Assembly (NCBI GenBank): GCA_021083345.1
Contig: JAJGRE010000005.1
Coordinates: forward strand, 62,001-126,000
Length of the DNA: 64,000 nt
Direction: 5' to 3'
DNA from: Calditrichales bacterium MX18-03
Lineage (GTDB): Bacteria; Bacillota; Clostridia; Lutisporales; Lutisporaceae
Every line of letters starts with the position of its first letter. Within the stretch, counting starts at the first letter, position 1. The notes under the pieces were generated by a model that saw only the letters and a program-made list of their open reading frames with translations, was not told the origin of the DNA and did not search any database. Positions 8,954-18,246 of the stretch are shown in pieces. A program made the translations under genes and the position numbers.

Positions 8954-10000
8954 ATGGAGACACCCGTAAGAATTCTATCGGTGAAAGATCTTGTCATCCG
9001 GTTTAATCTGCGCGGAAAGACGCTTACGGCTATACGTGAAGCTTCCTTGGACCTGTATAAGGGGGAAAGCTTGGCGATTGTCGGTGAATCAGGCTCAGGC
9101 AAATCCGTTTTCACAAAATCTTTCATGGGACTACTGGACAAGAATGGCTGGGTTGATTCAGGCTCAATATGCTACAAAGGGGAGGATCTTGCCCGATATA
9201 AAACAGAAAAGGACTGGCTCAGAGTCAGAGGTAAAGAAATTGCAATGGTTTTCCAGGACCCTATGACTTCGCTCAATCCGCTAAAAACCGTTGGAAAGCA
9301 AGTGCAAGAAGCAATCGAGCTTCATCAAGGCTTAAAAGGGGAAACCGCTAAACGTGCGGTTATGGAAATTTTTACAGACGTAGGTATTTCCAATCCGGAA
9401 AAGCGTTACAAGCAGTATCCCTTCGAGTTCTCAGGCGGTATGCGCCAGCGTGTTGTCATCGCCATCGCTATTGCTTGCCGGCCGGAAGTGCTCATTTGTG
9501 ACGAGCCGACGACGGCACTGGACGTTACCATTCAAGCTCAGATTCTGCAGCTTCTGAAAAGCCTTCAGGATAAATACAACCTTACTATCATCTATATCAC
9601 ACATGACTTAGGTGTTGTTGCACATGTTGCAGACAGAGTTGCCGTGATGTATGGGGGCGATATTATAGAAATAGGTACTTCCGAGGAAATATTCTTTGAT
9701 CCGCAGCATCCGTACACATGGGCGCTGTTATCCTCGTTGCCGCAGCTCGGCATAAAAGGAGAGCGGCTATATACCATTCATGGTACACCTCCTAACTTAT
9801 TCAAGGAAATTAAGGGTGATGCTTTTGCTCCGAGAAATCCAAAAGCCTTAAAAATTGATTTTGAACAGCGCCCGCCATATTTTGAAGTCAGCAAAACCCA
9901 CAAGGCCAAAACCTGGCTGTTGGACCCAAGAGCACCAAAGGCAGAGCGCCCGAAATCCATCGAAGCAATCCGTGCACAATGGGGGTGTTATAATGAGTAA
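8954..10000 (+). CDS. Oligopeptide ABC transporter ATPase, DppD/OppD type
   Basis: This 348-residue ABC ATPase has Walker [10 protein letters not shown]-loop [10 protein letters not shown], signature FSGGMRQR, Walker [13 protein letters not shown] and the H-loop ITHDLG. A C-terminal oligopeptide extension contains the family [12 protein letters not shown] motif. In some related proteins this extension binds an Fe-S cluster, but I do not see the usual cluster of cysteines here. Start ATG 8954 follows AGGAGGT at about 8941. Its end overlaps the next ATPase gene by 8 nt. Confidence 0.93.
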   Translation: METPVRILSVKDLVIRFNLRGKTLTAIREASLDLYKGESLAIVGESGSGKSVFTKSFMGLLDKNGWVDSGSICYKGEDLARYKTEKDWLRVRGKEIAMVFQDPMTSLNPLKTVGKQVQEAIELHQGLKGETAKRAVMEIFTDVGISNPEKRYKQYPFEFSGGMRQRVVIAIAIACRPEVLICDEPTTALDVTIQAQILQLLKSLQDKYNLTIIYITHDLGVVAHVADRVAVMYGGDIIEIGTSEEIFFDPQHPYTWALLSSLPQLGIKGERLYTIHGTPPNLFKEIKGDAFAPRNPKALKIDFEQRPPYFEVSKTHKAKTWLLDPRAPKAERPKSIEAIRAQWGCYNE

Positions 10001-10901
10001 ACTCGAAAAGCTTTTGGAAATAAAGGATTTGCGGGTTGAATTCGGTAGAAAAAGGGATAGATTCGCAGCCGTCAACAATGTAAGTTTCGATATTTATAAA
10101 GGGGAGACCCTTGGACTGGTAGGAGAATCAGGCTCAGGAAAGACCAGCATCGGCAGAGCGATTGTCCGCATCACCCAAACCAGTCACGGCGATATCCTTT
10201 TCAAGGGGCGAAAAATTAATGGAAAAATTGATAAAGCCCTTGATCAGGAGGTCATCCGAAAAATTCAAATGATATTTCAAGACCCCATGGCATCCTTGAA
10301 TGAACGGGCAAAAATCGATTACATTGTGTCGGAAGGCATATATAATACCAAAAACTATAGCTCCGAAGCAGACAGAAAACAAAAGGTGGAAGAAGCGCTC
10401 TTAAGCGTCGGCTTGCTGCCTGAATTCGCATCCCGTTTCCCCCATGAGTTTTCAGGCGGACAGCGGCAGCGTATCGGTATCGCCCGCACCCTTGTTATGG
10501 AGCCGGAGCTTATTATTGCGGATGAGCCCATTTCTGCATTGGATGTATCTATAAGGGCACAGGTTCTAAACTTGATGAATGATCTAAAAAAAGAGCTTGG
10601 CTTAACCTATTTGTTTATTGCTCACGATTTGTCAGTAGTCCGCTTTATAACCGATCGGGTTGCTGTTCTTCACAAGGGCAGAATTGTTGAGCTTGCAGAA
10701 ACAGAGGTGCTTTTCAATAATCCGGTACACCCTTATACAAAGGGACTGCTTTCTGCTATTCCCATCCCGAATCCCAGGCTGGAAAGGACCAGAAAAATAG
10801 CATTTTACGATCCCAGTATGCATCAGTACGATCTCTATCCCCCCAAGTGGATTGAAGTTGAGTCGGAGCATTTTGTGCTGACTGACGAAAAGGAGGGCTG
10901 A
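9993..10901 (+). CDS. Oligopeptide ABC transporter ATPase, DppF/OppF type
   Basis: The second transporter ATPase, about 302 residues, has Walker [11 protein letters not shown]-loop [10 protein letters not shown], signature FSGGQRQR, Walker [13 protein letters not shown] and H-loop AHDLSVV, followed by the [12 protein letters not shown] oligopeptide extension. An open frame extends back to 9855 inside dppD, but the ATG at 9993 gives the normal family N-terminus ([18 protein letters not shown]) and follows a purine-rich GGGGGTG. It completes the importer whose other ATPase is immediately upstream. Confidence 0.93.
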   Translation: MSKLEKLLEIKDLRVEFGRKRDRFAAVNNVSFDIYKGETLGLVGESGSGKTSIGRAIVRITQTSHGDILFKGRKINGKIDKALDQEVIRKIQMIFQDPMASLNERAKIDYIVSEGIYNTKNYSSEADRKQKVEEALLSVGLLPEFASRFPHEFSGGQRQRIGIARTLVMEPELIIADEPISALDVSIRAQVLNLMNDLKKELGLTYLFIAHDLSVVRFITDRVAVLHKGRIVELAETEVLFNNPVHPYTKGLLSAIPIPNPRLERTRKIAFYDPSMHQYDLYPPKWIEVESEHFVLTDEKEG

Positions 10902-10903
10902 AT

Positions 10904-11764
10904 TTGATTAAAACAAATAGAGACAGCTTGGTCATGCAATCGGTTCTGGGAGAAATTGCACACCCTAGAAAGCAGAACTATTATGTCATGAGCCAGGAGG
11001 GGACCATTGAGCATTTGCCCGGAATCGGTGCAATCACCTATAATGTAGGCATCGGCGACAGCGTCTATGGATGGGCGGCAGATCATATGGAGCCCGGTGT
11101 ATCGATCCGAAACCCCTCGGATATTGAGAATAATGCGCTCTTGCTGCTTGCCTGCATTGGGAATGAGGCAAAGGTAGTGAGCGGTGACGGAAAAGGCATC
11201 AAAGGCTTTGTGACAGGCAAACATGGCGGAAGGGACAATACGATTCTGCATTTTGACAAGAATGAGCTGGAGCTTTTGTGTGTGGGAGACAGGATTCAAA
11301 TAAAAGCGTATGGAATGGGCTTAAAACTGGTAGATTATCCGGCTATCAAAGTGATGAGCATTGCCCCGGATGTTCTGGAAACGATGGAAATAGTTGAAAG
11401 AAATGACGGGATAGAGGTGCCTGTCGTAGCGGAAGTTCCGGCTTACCTGATGGGGTCAGGGATGGGCGCAGAAACATCCTACAAAGGCGACTACGATATC
11501 ATGACAGGAGATAAGCGGGAAATAAAGAAATTGGGACTGGATCGGCTTAGATTCGGTGACTTTGTTATTCTAAGAGACTGTGACAACACATATGGAAGGG
11601 GTTATCTGAAAGGTGCCGTTACCATCGGCGTTGTTGTACACAGTGACTGCGTATGGGCTGGTCACGGACCGGGTGTTGTCACGGTTCTCAGCGCAAAACA
11701 GCCGTGCATATTTCCGACATTTACTCCAAAGGCAAATGTCGGGTATTATATGAAGATCTTGTAA
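10904..11764 (+). CDS. DUF4438 family protein
   Basis: This 286-residue soluble protein starts at TTG 10904, 7 nt after a strong AGGAGG. I recognise it as a DUF4438-type protein, a family of unknown function known from Thermotoga and Clostridia. Visible features are a Gly/His-rich segment (GFVTGKHGGRDN), GSGMGAETSYKGDYDI, and a C-terminal HSDCVWAGHGPGVVTVL segment whose His and Asp residues could bind metal. It is sandwiched between the transporter and a second M55 peptidase, which ties it to the peptide-salvage pathway. No reaction can be assigned. Confidence 0.75.
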   Translation: MIKTNRDSLVMQSVLGEIAHPRKQNYYVMSQEGTIEHLPGIGAITYNVGIGDSVYGWAADHMEPGVSIRNPSDIENNALLLLACIGNEAKVVSGDGKGIKGFVTGKHGGRDNTILHFDKNELELLCVGDRIQIKAYGMGLKLVDYPAIKVMSIAPDVLETMEIVERNDGIEVPVVAEVPAYLMGSGMGAETSYKGDYDIMTGDKREIKKLGLDRLRFGDFVILRDCDNTYGRGYLKGAVTIGVVVHSDCVWAGHGPGVVTVLSAKQPCIFPTFTPKANVGYYMKIL

Positions 11765-11823
11765 TAGGATTGGAATGGTCGTACATAAAGGCATTATCAT
11801 ATACAGAATAGAGGAGATCGCGT

Positions 11824-12621
11824 ATGAAGTTGTTTATCAGTGCCGATTTGGAAGGTGTAACCGGGATTGCTCATTGGGATGAAACGAAGCTGGAAAACCC
11901 TATGAGCAGGTATTTTTGCGAACAGATGACACAGGAAGTAAATGCGGCCTGTGAAGCGGCCATTGAAGCCGGTATTTCCGACATCCTGGTAAAGGATGCG
12001 CATAGTACCGGCAGGAATATTGATCCGTCCAAGCTCCCTGAACAGGTCAAAATATTGAGGGGATGGACAAAAAATCCCTTTGTCATGATGAGTGGGTTGG
12101 ATAGCACTTTTGCCGGCGTATTTTTTATCGGATATCATTCAGCGGCCGGTACAGACGGTAATCCGCTTGCCCATACCTTGAACGGTGAAAATGAATATAT
12201 ACAGATTAATGGAAAATTTGCCAGCGAATTCCTTCTGAATGCGTTCACGGCAGCATGGTTCGGAGTGCCCGTGTTGTTCCTAAGCGGTGATAAGATGGTG
12301 TGTGAAGAGGCAAGAGGAATCAACGGGAATATCGGTACTGTAGCAGTCAGCGAGGGCAAGGGGAATGCTTCCGTATCGATGCATCCCTGCCTAGCGGTTA
12401 GAAGCATTAAGGCAAAAATAACCGAAGTATTGAAGGATGATTTGTCAAAATACCAAATCAAGCTTCCAGAACGATTTAATGTAGAGATAAAATATAGAAA
12501 CCACTACAGGGCATATCAAGGCTCATTCTATCCGGGAGCCAGGCAAACCGGTGCAAATACGGTTGCCTACGAGGCGGAGGACTATTTTGAAGTATTGAGA
12601 TTTTTGTTCTTTGCCATGTAG
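11824..12621 (+). CDS. D-aminopeptidase, M55 family (second paralogue)
   Basis: This 265-residue M55 peptidase has D8 and E10 (ADLEG) and His residues in KDAHSTGRN, GYHSAAG and LAHTLNG that match the DppA metal and active-site pattern. It is clearly diverged from the paralogue at 2.7 kb, so the two probably differ in substrate. ATG 11824 has GAGGAGA upstream. It ends the operon, convergent with the helicase-loader gene only 6 bp away, and I see no obvious hairpin terminator between them. Confidence 0.88.
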   Translation: MKLFISADLEGVTGIAHWDETKLENPMSRYFCEQMTQEVNAACEAAIEAGISDILVKDAHSTGRNIDPSKLPEQVKILRGWTKNPFVMMSGLDSTFAGVFFIGYHSAAGTDGNPLAHTLNGENEYIQINGKFASEFLLNAFTAAWFGVPVLFLSGDKMVCEEARGINGNIGTVAVSEGKGNASVSMHPCLAVRSIKAKITEVLKDDLSKYQIKLPERFNVEIKYRNHYRAYQGSFYPGARQTGANTVAYEAEDYFEVLRFLFFAM

Positions 12622-12627
12622 GGTACC

Positions 12628-13608
12628 TTAAATGATACGGTGCATTTTCAGGCGTATATCGTCTCCGATGAACTTGCACATGTCGAAGTTGCCCAGGACC
12701 CTTGAGAAGATCCGCTCGGAATAGAGCTTGATGAACTCATCGATGTTCAGATTGGTGGCGATGACCATTTTCTTGCCCGACAGCATACGCTTGTTCAGAA
12801 TATTATAGATAGCCAGGTTGGAAAACTGTGTGGACAGCTCGGTGCCCAAGTCGTCGATGATCAACAGGTCGCAGCTGTACAACTCGTTAAGGTAAGGTGC
12901 GTTGATGTCCTCATTGTCAAAGTCGAACTTATATTTCCGGATCAGGTCAATCAGATCCGGTGCTGTCTGATAAATCACGCTTCGGCCGCGGTCCAGAAGA
13001 TCCTTGGCTATGGCATGGCAGAGAAAGGTTTTTCCCAGTCCCGGCCTGCCGATCAGGAGCAAGCTGCTGTCTTGCTGGTCAAAGCCGTCTGTGAAGCGGA
13101 TGCATTTCTGATAGACGGTCTTGATATTATCCCGTGGCGATACCCCGTCGGCTCCTTTTTCCTCCGAATAAAAATCAAAGCGGAATTGGTCAAAGTTCTC
13201 TTTTTTCAATACCGCTTCCAAATTGGATTGCCTGTAATGGAGGGCTATTTCCTTCTGGATATAGCAGCGGCACTTCTTATTCTCTACAAAGCCGGTATCC
13301 TTGCAATACTTGCATTGATAGTGCATATCCAGATAATCAATGGGATATTTGCAGGCAGACAACAGCTCGGCCTTTTCGATTTTGAGATCCATCTGCTTCT
13401 TCTTCAGGTTCTCCAGAAGCGCCTCACGCTTATGGGGATCTGAAAGGATGCTTCTGGTGACTTCAATGCTGAGACGGACCAGTGCATCCTCTATTTCTGC
13501 GAGTCTCGGAACCCGGGCATACAGGACTTTCTTTCGAGCCTCCAGATCCCGCCGTTCCTTTTCGCGGACGGCTTCATATTCATTTATAATGCTTTGCACC
13601 TTATTCAC
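12628..13608 (-). CDS. DnaC/DnaI-type helicase loader ATPase
   Basis: This 326-residue AAA+ protein has an N-terminal coiled-coil region (about 5-85) and a Cys-containing zinc-binding-like segment (CKYCKDTGFVENKKCRC, near 115-135). The ATPase domain shows Walker A GRPGLGKT and Walker B LLIIDDLGTE. Family members load the replicative helicase at origins or stalled forks. The GTG start at 13608 has GAGGTG 6 nt upstream and overlaps the last codons of the DnaD gene, so the two are translationally coupled as a primosome operon. Confidence 0.9.
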   Translation of the reverse strand: MNKVQSIINEYEAVREKERRDLEARKKVLYARVPRLAEIEDALVRLSIEVTRSILSDPHKREALLENLKKKQMDLKIEKAELLSACKYPIDYLDMHYQCKYCKDTGFVENKKCRCYIQKEIALHYRQSNLEAVLKKENFDQFRFDFYSEEKGADGVSPRDNIKTVYQKCIRFTDGFDQQDSSLLLIGRPGLGKTFLCHAIAKDLLDRGRSVIYQTAPDLIDLIRKYKFDFDNEDINAPYLNELYSCDLLIIDDLGTELSTQFSNLAIYNILNKRMLSGKKMVIATNLNIDEFIKLYSERIFSRVLGNFDMCKFIGDDIRLKMHRII

Positions 13609-14641
13609 TCAGTTCACCTCTGCTTTTTTTGAGCAGTGCCTGTTCCAAGGCCTTTGTATCATAATTGCGGCTTTCAAAATTGTTGAAGGAGGGTTTGGAA
13701 GTCTTGCTGCTTCTGCCGCCGGACTTGGGGGTGTCGTTGGATGCTGTTTTCACTATGTACGCTTCTACCTCTTGAAGGGTGGAGAGACCTTTTTCATGCC
13801 ATTCGGCCAGTATCTTGTCAATATAATTGAAGGAGGGCTTCAGTGTCTTGGCTGTCATCTCGCAGGCTTTCAGTACCATCTCCTCACTAAGGCCCATCAG
13901 GTAGAACCATTTGTGCATCATGCCTTCCTCAATGGCGGTAGGCTGTCTCCCAATGCGCAGAAAGTTCAGCACCTTGCCGTACTTGTGCCATTTCTCCTTG
14001 TGGCCTGCAGCATACTCCCGCGCCTTGTCGGCTGTGGTAATACCGGCGTCAAACCAATTTTTGGCTACCTGCTTGAGGTAATGCATGTCCTTTTTGTCCC
14101 TGGACAGACAGTCGTCTACGATCATTTTGACGGTTTCCGGCGTCATGTGATAATCGTCCAGCCAATCCAGAAAGGCAAAGAGATCATTGGGAGACAGCTC
14201 CCGTCCGAAGGCCCTGCGGATATAATCAAAAAGCTCACGGATCTGGCTGTTGCTCCGGGCATTTATGATGCGTTCGGGGCTGTACTTGCCGGCGGGCTCC
14301 TTCTTTTCCTTGATATTGAGAACGATTTCCTTTATACTCAAATATTCGACGGTATAATCTCCGTCCTTGTTGTCCACGCTATAGGGCAGCAGCTTGATGA
14401 TGCCTTGCTCTCCCCAGTATTTCCAGGCGGTCATAACCTCTTCGGCTGTAATGCCAAGGGTCTTTGCGATGGTCTCATTGGAAAGTGAATTATTGACATA
14501 GCTCTGCGCGTATTTGAGACCCAGCAGGTACACCTTCACATGGTTGCCGGGAGCAAAAGGCATGTAATGGCTCACAAAGGCGTTTTCTATGTAGGTATGG
14601 CCCAAATCTTCGTGATTGAGCTTGACTTTGAACAGGTTCAT
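13601..14641 (-). CDS. DnaD-domain primosome protein
   Basis: The N-terminal part (about 1-115) looks like the winged-helix DnaD/DnaB2 domain (TIAKTLGITAEEVMTAWKYW). The C-terminal part contains two DnaD-like segments (about 150-215 and 230-290) with the YxxxI-type motif NYIDKILAEW. Such proteins bring helicase and loader to the origin or restart site. It lies directly upstream of the loader gene with an 8-bp overlap. ATG 14641 is preceded by GAGGTGA. An extended -10 element lies about 50 bp upstream. Confidence 0.88.
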   Translation of the reverse strand: MNLFKVKLNHEDLGHTYIENAFVSHYMPFAPGNHVKVYLLGLKYAQSYVNNSLSNETIAKTLGITAEEVMTAWKYWGEQGIIKLLPYSVDNKDGDYTVEYLSIKEIVLNIKEKKEPAGKYSPERIINARSNSQIRELFDYIRRAFGRELSPNDLFAFLDWLDDYHMTPETVKMIVDDCLSRDKKDMHYLKQVAKNWFDAGITTADKAREYAAGHKEKWHKYGKVLNFLRIGRQPTAIEEGMMHKWFYLMGLSEEMVLKACEMTAKTLKPSFNYIDKILAEWHEKGLSTLQEVEAYIVKTASNDTPKSGGRSSKTSKPSFNNFESRNYDTKALEQALLKKSRGELSE

Positions 14642-14688
14642 GGGTTCACCTCTTATCTCTTGGGGTATATCATTAACAATATATCATA

Positions 14689-14697
14689 ATTATACCA
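14689..14697 (-). promoter_or_regulatory. Extended -10 element for the dnaD-like operon
   Basis: Reading the minus strand gives TGGTATAAT, a perfect -10 with an upstream TG motif, about 50 nt before the dnaD-like start codon. No good -35 hexamer is visible at 17 bp, which is usual for extended -10 promoters. Confidence 0.5.
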
Positions 14698-14895
14698 CAA
14701 TTGCCATTTGGTGCTGTCATAAATAATATAGCCAATATTTGGCATAATTATATTAAGGAACAACTAAATAGTAAATTCCCAATTTTGAAGCGGCTAGTTT
14801 TCGCCAATACTGCGTTGGAAATGCTATGCCACCATAAAGCATTATAGTTGGCAACCATTTGTCAGTCCGGAAACACATATACGTCACAGAAAGAA

Positions 14896-14924
14896 TTGAA
14901 CTATCTGACATTTTGTTGTAAAAT
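14896..14924 (+). promoter_or_regulatory. Sigma-A promoter of the M23 peptidase gene
   Basis: TTGAAC and TAAAAT are separated by 17 bp, a good match to the vegetative consensus. The expected transcription start near 14931 gives a leader of about 70 nt and lies downstream of the in-frame ATG at 14930, which supports translation from 14999. Confidence 0.65.
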
Positions 14925-14998
14925 CTATAGTGTGGCGAATTTTTGCCGGCTTCGTCCGCCAGGACGGGGTCGAGTCGGAATTGAAAGGAGTTGAACAG

Positions 14999-16489
14999 AT
15001 GGAGGTTGACAAGAATCGCAAACTGGCTGGAACGCATTTGGATCGTATCAAGCAGGCAGCTTCAAAAACCTTCAGCCAGATAAAGACGGTCGTCAATAAG
15101 GCATTCAAGTTTGACATCAACCATTCGCAAGCGCTTAAGAATAGATTCAGCAAGAAAATAGTCAATAAAAAACGCTTTTTAATAAGCTGCAGCTCAATTG
15201 CTCTGCTTGCCGTCATCGGGATTTATATTTGGGTTTCCGGAACGGCTTATGCAATGAAAATAAATGATGTGGAGATAGGAAAGGTCAAGAACCAGAAGGT
15301 TGCCGAAGCAGCAATCCAGACCTTCAAGCAGAAGCTTCAGGAGCAGAACAAGTGTGAAATCAGCTTCACCAGCGGCATCACCTATACCAAGTCCAGAGCA
15401 TCGAAAAAGGAGCTGCTGCAGGGAGCGGAGCTGGAAGAAGCATTGAAGAAGAGCATGAAATATTCCTTGCAGGCTTTCAGCATCTATGTAAACGGTAACC
15501 CGGTAGCCACCCTTAAATCCAAGGGGATTGCAGATGCCGTTCTTAAGGAGATACAGGACATTTACCTGAAGACGGTGGACCAGACAAAGCTCAAGGAAAT
15601 AGGCTTTGCTGAAAAGGTGGAGGTCAAGGCGGAGTTTACTGAGCTTGGCAAAATCATGGAGAAGGAAGATACCGTATCCTATCTGGCCAAGGGGACCAAC
15701 GAGATCAAGCTGCATACCATCGAATCGGGGGAAAGCTTCTGGAGTATATCAAAGAAATATAAGATGAGCCTGCAGGAGCTGGAGCGGGCCAATCCCGGCG
15801 TAGACTCCGAAAAAATAAAAATCGGTCAGACCCTCAACCTGATTATGCCGAAGCCCTTGGTCAGCGTGAAGACGGTGGAAACGGTGACGGCCATAGAGAA
15901 TGTGCCTTACGAGCAAAAGGTTGAGCTGACGGATACCATGTATAAGGATGAGACCAGGGTCAAGGTGAAGGGGCAGTACGGCGAAAAAGAAGTCGTAGCG
16001 GATGTCATCCGGGTCAATGGTCTTGAAACAGGCCGGACCATCCTGTCGGAAAAGCCGCTTAAGGACCCCAAGGCCGAGATTATTGTAAAGGGAACCAAAG
16101 CACTGCCGCCCAAAAAAGGAACAGGCACCTTCTCATTCCCGTCCAGGGGAAGCATCACTTCCCGTTTCGGACTGCGTTGGGGCAGGCGGCATGAGGGGAT
16201 CGACATCGGAGCACCCGTAGGGACGCCGGTCAGGGCATCCGACGGCGGTGTGGTCATTTGGGTCGGTACCGACGGCGGGTACGGCAAGCTGGTAAAGGTA
16301 GACCATGGCGCCGGATACATATCTTACTACGGACATCTGAGCAAGTACTATGTCAGCGTGGGGCAGAAGGTGTATAAAGGACAGAAGATTGCGGCAGTGG
16401 GCAATACCGGCAGAAGCACCGGTCCCCATCTGCATTTTGAGATCAGGAAGAACGGGGTTCCCAAGAACCCGCTGTCCTATTTGAAATAA
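14999..16489 (+). CDS. Cell-wall metalloendopeptidase: TM anchor, LysM, G5 and M23 domains
   Basis: The protein, about 496 residues long, has a basic cytoplasmic N-terminus, one TM segment (LISCSSIALLAVIGIYIWV), a long extracellular stalk, a LysM domain (HTIESGESFWSISKKY ... IGQTLNLIMP), a G5 domain (about 290-365) and a C-terminal M23 lysostaphin-type peptidase. The peptidase metal motifs are HEGIDIG and HLHFE. LysM binds glycan and M23 cuts cross-bridges or stem peptides. The frame opens at 14930, but AAAGGAG at 14984-14990 sits 8 nt before ATG 14999. It is single-gene, ended by a strong hairpin. Confidence 0.92.
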   Translation: MEVDKNRKLAGTHLDRIKQAASKTFSQIKTVVNKAFKFDINHSQALKNRFSKKIVNKKRFLISCSSIALLAVIGIYIWVSGTAYAMKINDVEIGKVKNQKVAEAAIQTFKQKLQEQNKCEISFTSGITYTKSRASKKELLQGAELEEALKKSMKYSLQAFSIYVNGNPVATLKSKGIADAVLKEIQDIYLKTVDQTKLKEIGFAEKVEVKAEFTELGKIMEKEDTVSYLAKGTNEIKLHTIESGESFWSISKKYKMSLQELERANPGVDSEKIKIGQTLNLIMPKPLVSVKTVETVTAIENVPYEQKVELTDTMYKDETRVKVKGQYGEKEVVADVIRVNGLETGRTILSEKPLKDPKAEIIVKGTKALPPKKGTGTFSFPSRGSITSRFGLRWGRRHEGIDIGAPVGTPVRASDGGVVIWVGTDGGYGKLVKVDHGAGYISYYGHLSKYYVSVGQKVYKGQKIAAVGNTGRSTGPHLHFEIRKNGVPKNPLSYLK

Positions 16490-16500
16490 AAAACATCGTT

Positions 16501-16549
16501 ATAAGAAAGCTGGAGGAATTCATTTCTTGAATTCCTCCAGCTTTCTTAT
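16501..16549. terminator. Bidirectional 22-bp hairpin terminator overlapping the subtilase 3' end
   Basis: A perfect 22-bp inverted repeat (16501-16522 and 16528-16549) with a 5-nt TTTCT loop lies between the convergent M23 and subtilase genes. The right arm, loop and part of the left arm also encode the last residues (KLEEFKK) and stop of the minus-strand protease. Confidence 0.85.
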
Positions 16550-17797
16550 ATGGATCATTCCCATGCCCTGCACTCTTTTCAGCTCATTGATGGAATGGGT
16601 GCAGGTCTTCAGGATGCTTTTGACATCGTCGGGCTTCAGGTCTTTATGGTTCTGGTACAACAGAGCGGCGGCCGCTGCCGCCAGGCTTGCCGAGACGGAG
16701 GTGCCGCTGGCTTCGCGGTAGCTCAGGCTGAGGGGTGGGATGTTGTAGCCGCCTCGGCCCTTGGGCAGGTACGCAGTGTCGGCAGCCAGCGTCTGTACCC
16801 TGCAGCCCGGCATGATGACATCGGGCTTATCAGCCTTTCCCGGCAGAGGTCCGCAGCCGCTGAAGGATGCCGCTCTGGGCTGCAGCTCTTCAGTGGAGCA
16901 GGCGGCCGCCGTCAGGCTGCTGCTGCAGGAGCCGGGACTGGTGATGGAGCCCTCCGAGGGACCCAGGTTGCCGGTACAGGTACAGACAAAGAGGCCGCTC
17001 TTCCAGGCTTCCTCCGTACCGCGGCGCAGTACGTCGAAATTGCGGTCGCAAAGCACAGTGCCGAAGGGAAGCACCAGGATCTTGACGGCATACTTTTCCT
17101 TGTTGGCAACGATCCACTGCATAGCGGCCAGGATATCGCTATAGAAGCCGTTCCCGAGACTGTCGAAGGCTTTGGCGCATACGATATTGGCATCGTATGC
17201 AAACGCCCTGAAGCGGCCGTCCATGGCGGCGCCGAAGCCCGCACCGATGCAGGCGGTCCCGTGGCCGTGATCATCGTATGGCGCTTCAAGGTCCCGGATG
17301 AAATCCTTGAAGGCGATGATCCTGTTCCGGGGCCGCGTCAGGTCGGGGTGCGGGTACACGCCGGAGTCGATAAAGGCGACGGTGACGCCTTTGCCGCTCA
17401 GGTAGGAACTCTTGATCTCCCAGGCCCGCTGCTCCTGGGGAACCGGCTCCGGCAGGCCGGTGACTGCCGGATGTGCTCCCGCAGATTGAGCACCAGCCAG
17501 CTGGGCTTTCCCGTCATAGTAGATCTTATGGATCTCGAAAAGGCTTGAAAAGCTGTCGATCTGATGCATGGGGATCCTGCCGCTCAGGCCGTTGATAAGC
17601 GGCAGGTGATACTTGACCTTGAGCCCCAGCCTTTTCACCTTAGCCTCCAGATCGGCATCTAAAGCAGTCCTGAAGGTGATGATGACGGGTAGGACCTTGA
17701 TTTTTTCGATTTTCATTTTGAAACGGATAGCACTATCGACTTTTTTTGTATATGCTGAAAAGGGGATTCTTTTTATGATTTCTTTAAGCGGTTTCAT
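16520..17797 (-). CDS. Subtilisin-like serine protease, S8 family
   Basis: This S8 peptidase of 425 residues has the catalytic triad D144 (FIDSGV), H177 (DDHGHGT) and S367 (SGTSVSA), with the oxyanion Asn277 (CTGN). The first 110 residues resemble an inhibitor-like prodomain with no signal peptide, so it may be intracellular or leave by another route. The open frame begins with GTG 17818, but GGAGG lies 6 nt before ATG 17797, which is used. The coding DNA is unusually GC-rich, and a long antisense open frame (16550-17548) is a shadow of this bias. The target protein is unknown. Confidence 0.9.
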   Translation of the reverse strand: MKPLKEIIKRIPFSAYTKKVDSAIRFKMKIEKIKVLPVIITFRTALDADLEAKVKRLGLKVKYHLPLINGLSGRIPMHQIDSFSSLFEIHKIYYDGKAQLAGAQSAGAHPAVTGLPEPVPQEQRAWEIKSSYLSGKGVTVAFIDSGVYPHPDLTRPRNRIIAFKDFIRDLEAPYDDHGHGTACIGAGFGAAMDGRFRAFAYDANIVCAKAFDSLGNGFYSDILAAMQWIVANKEKYAVKILVLPFGTVLCDRNFDVLRRGTEEAWKSGLFVCTCTGNLGPSEGSITSPGSCSSSLTAAACSTEELQPRAASFSGCGPLPGKADKPDVIMPGCRVQTLAADTAYLPKGRGGYNIPPLSLSYREASGTSVSASLAAAAAALLYQNHKDLKPDDVKSILKTCTHSINELKRVQGMGMIHIRKLEEFKK

Positions 17798-17945
17798 AGA
17801 CATCCTCCAAACTTGCACAGTGAAAGCTGTTAAATTTTTCAGGCTATTAGTATAGTATGCATATTGAAAAAGATTGGTGAATACTATATATATTTAGTAT
17901 AAGGATTAATAAAGAGGTATTAATGAATAGAACGGAGGGATCTAT

Positions 17946-18158
17946 ATGGCGGTATTGGATTTTAAATGCCAGGCATGCGGCGCGAAGTTTTTTGAGCTTG
18001 TCAGTTCTTCAAATAGAGACCAGGTGCAGTGTCCCAAGTGCGGCAGCAAGGAGGTCAAACAGGTATTTGAAGGCAAATGCAGCTTCGGGAGCGGCGGCAA
18101 AGGCGGTGGTGGAGGCTGCAGCAGCGGAAGCTGCGGCGGTTGCAGCGGATGTCACTAG
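17946..18158 (+). CDS. FmdB-type zinc-ribbon protein
   Basis: This 70-residue protein has two CxxC pairs (CQAC and CPKC) forming the FmdB-type zinc ribbon in the first 35 residues. The low-complexity Gly/Ser/Cys tail ends in GCSGCH. GGAGG lies 8 nt before the ATG. The zinc-ribbon part is well known, but the function is not; a regulatory or metal-handling role is speculative. The Cys-rich tail could bind more metal. It stands alone between the subtilase and the MA-type protease. Confidence 0.85.
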   Translation: MAVLDFKCQACGAKFFELVSSSNRDQVQCPKCGSKEVKQVFEGKCSFGSGGKGGGGGCSSGSCGGCSGCH

Positions 18159-18246
18159 CGCCCCTATAATATGCCAATGAAGTTAACATAAAATTATGGT
18201 ATAATGAATCCGGTTTCTACTTTCCATAGAAAAGAGGAATTGGATC

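Larger units (their letters stand above)
14642..14998. other. Divergent intergenic region, dnaD-like / M23 peptidase
   Basis: This 357-bp gap separates the minus-strand primosome operon from the plus-strand wall hydrolase. It is AT-rich near the dnaD side and holds one promoter for each direction, listed separately. The 70-nt leader before the M23 start is GC-rich and can form small hairpins. I compared it with the c-di-AMP (ydaO) riboswitch often found before such hydrolases and could not match the consensus. Confidence 0.5.

Noticed and set aside
13340-14488. 382-residue plus-strand open frame
   Set aside because: It is antisense to the dnaC/dnaI- and dnaD-like genes, which have clear family motifs and ribosome sites. 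The frame has no recognisable domain.
14925-14998. c-di-AMP riboswitch before the M23 peptidase
   Set aside because: Such riboswitches are common before wall hydrolases, but the 70-nt leader is too short and lacks the conserved ydaO motifs.
16550-17548. 332-residue plus-strand open frame
   Set aside because: Shadow of the GC-rich subtilase gene on the other strand; composition is Gly/Ala/Arg-rich with no family signature.
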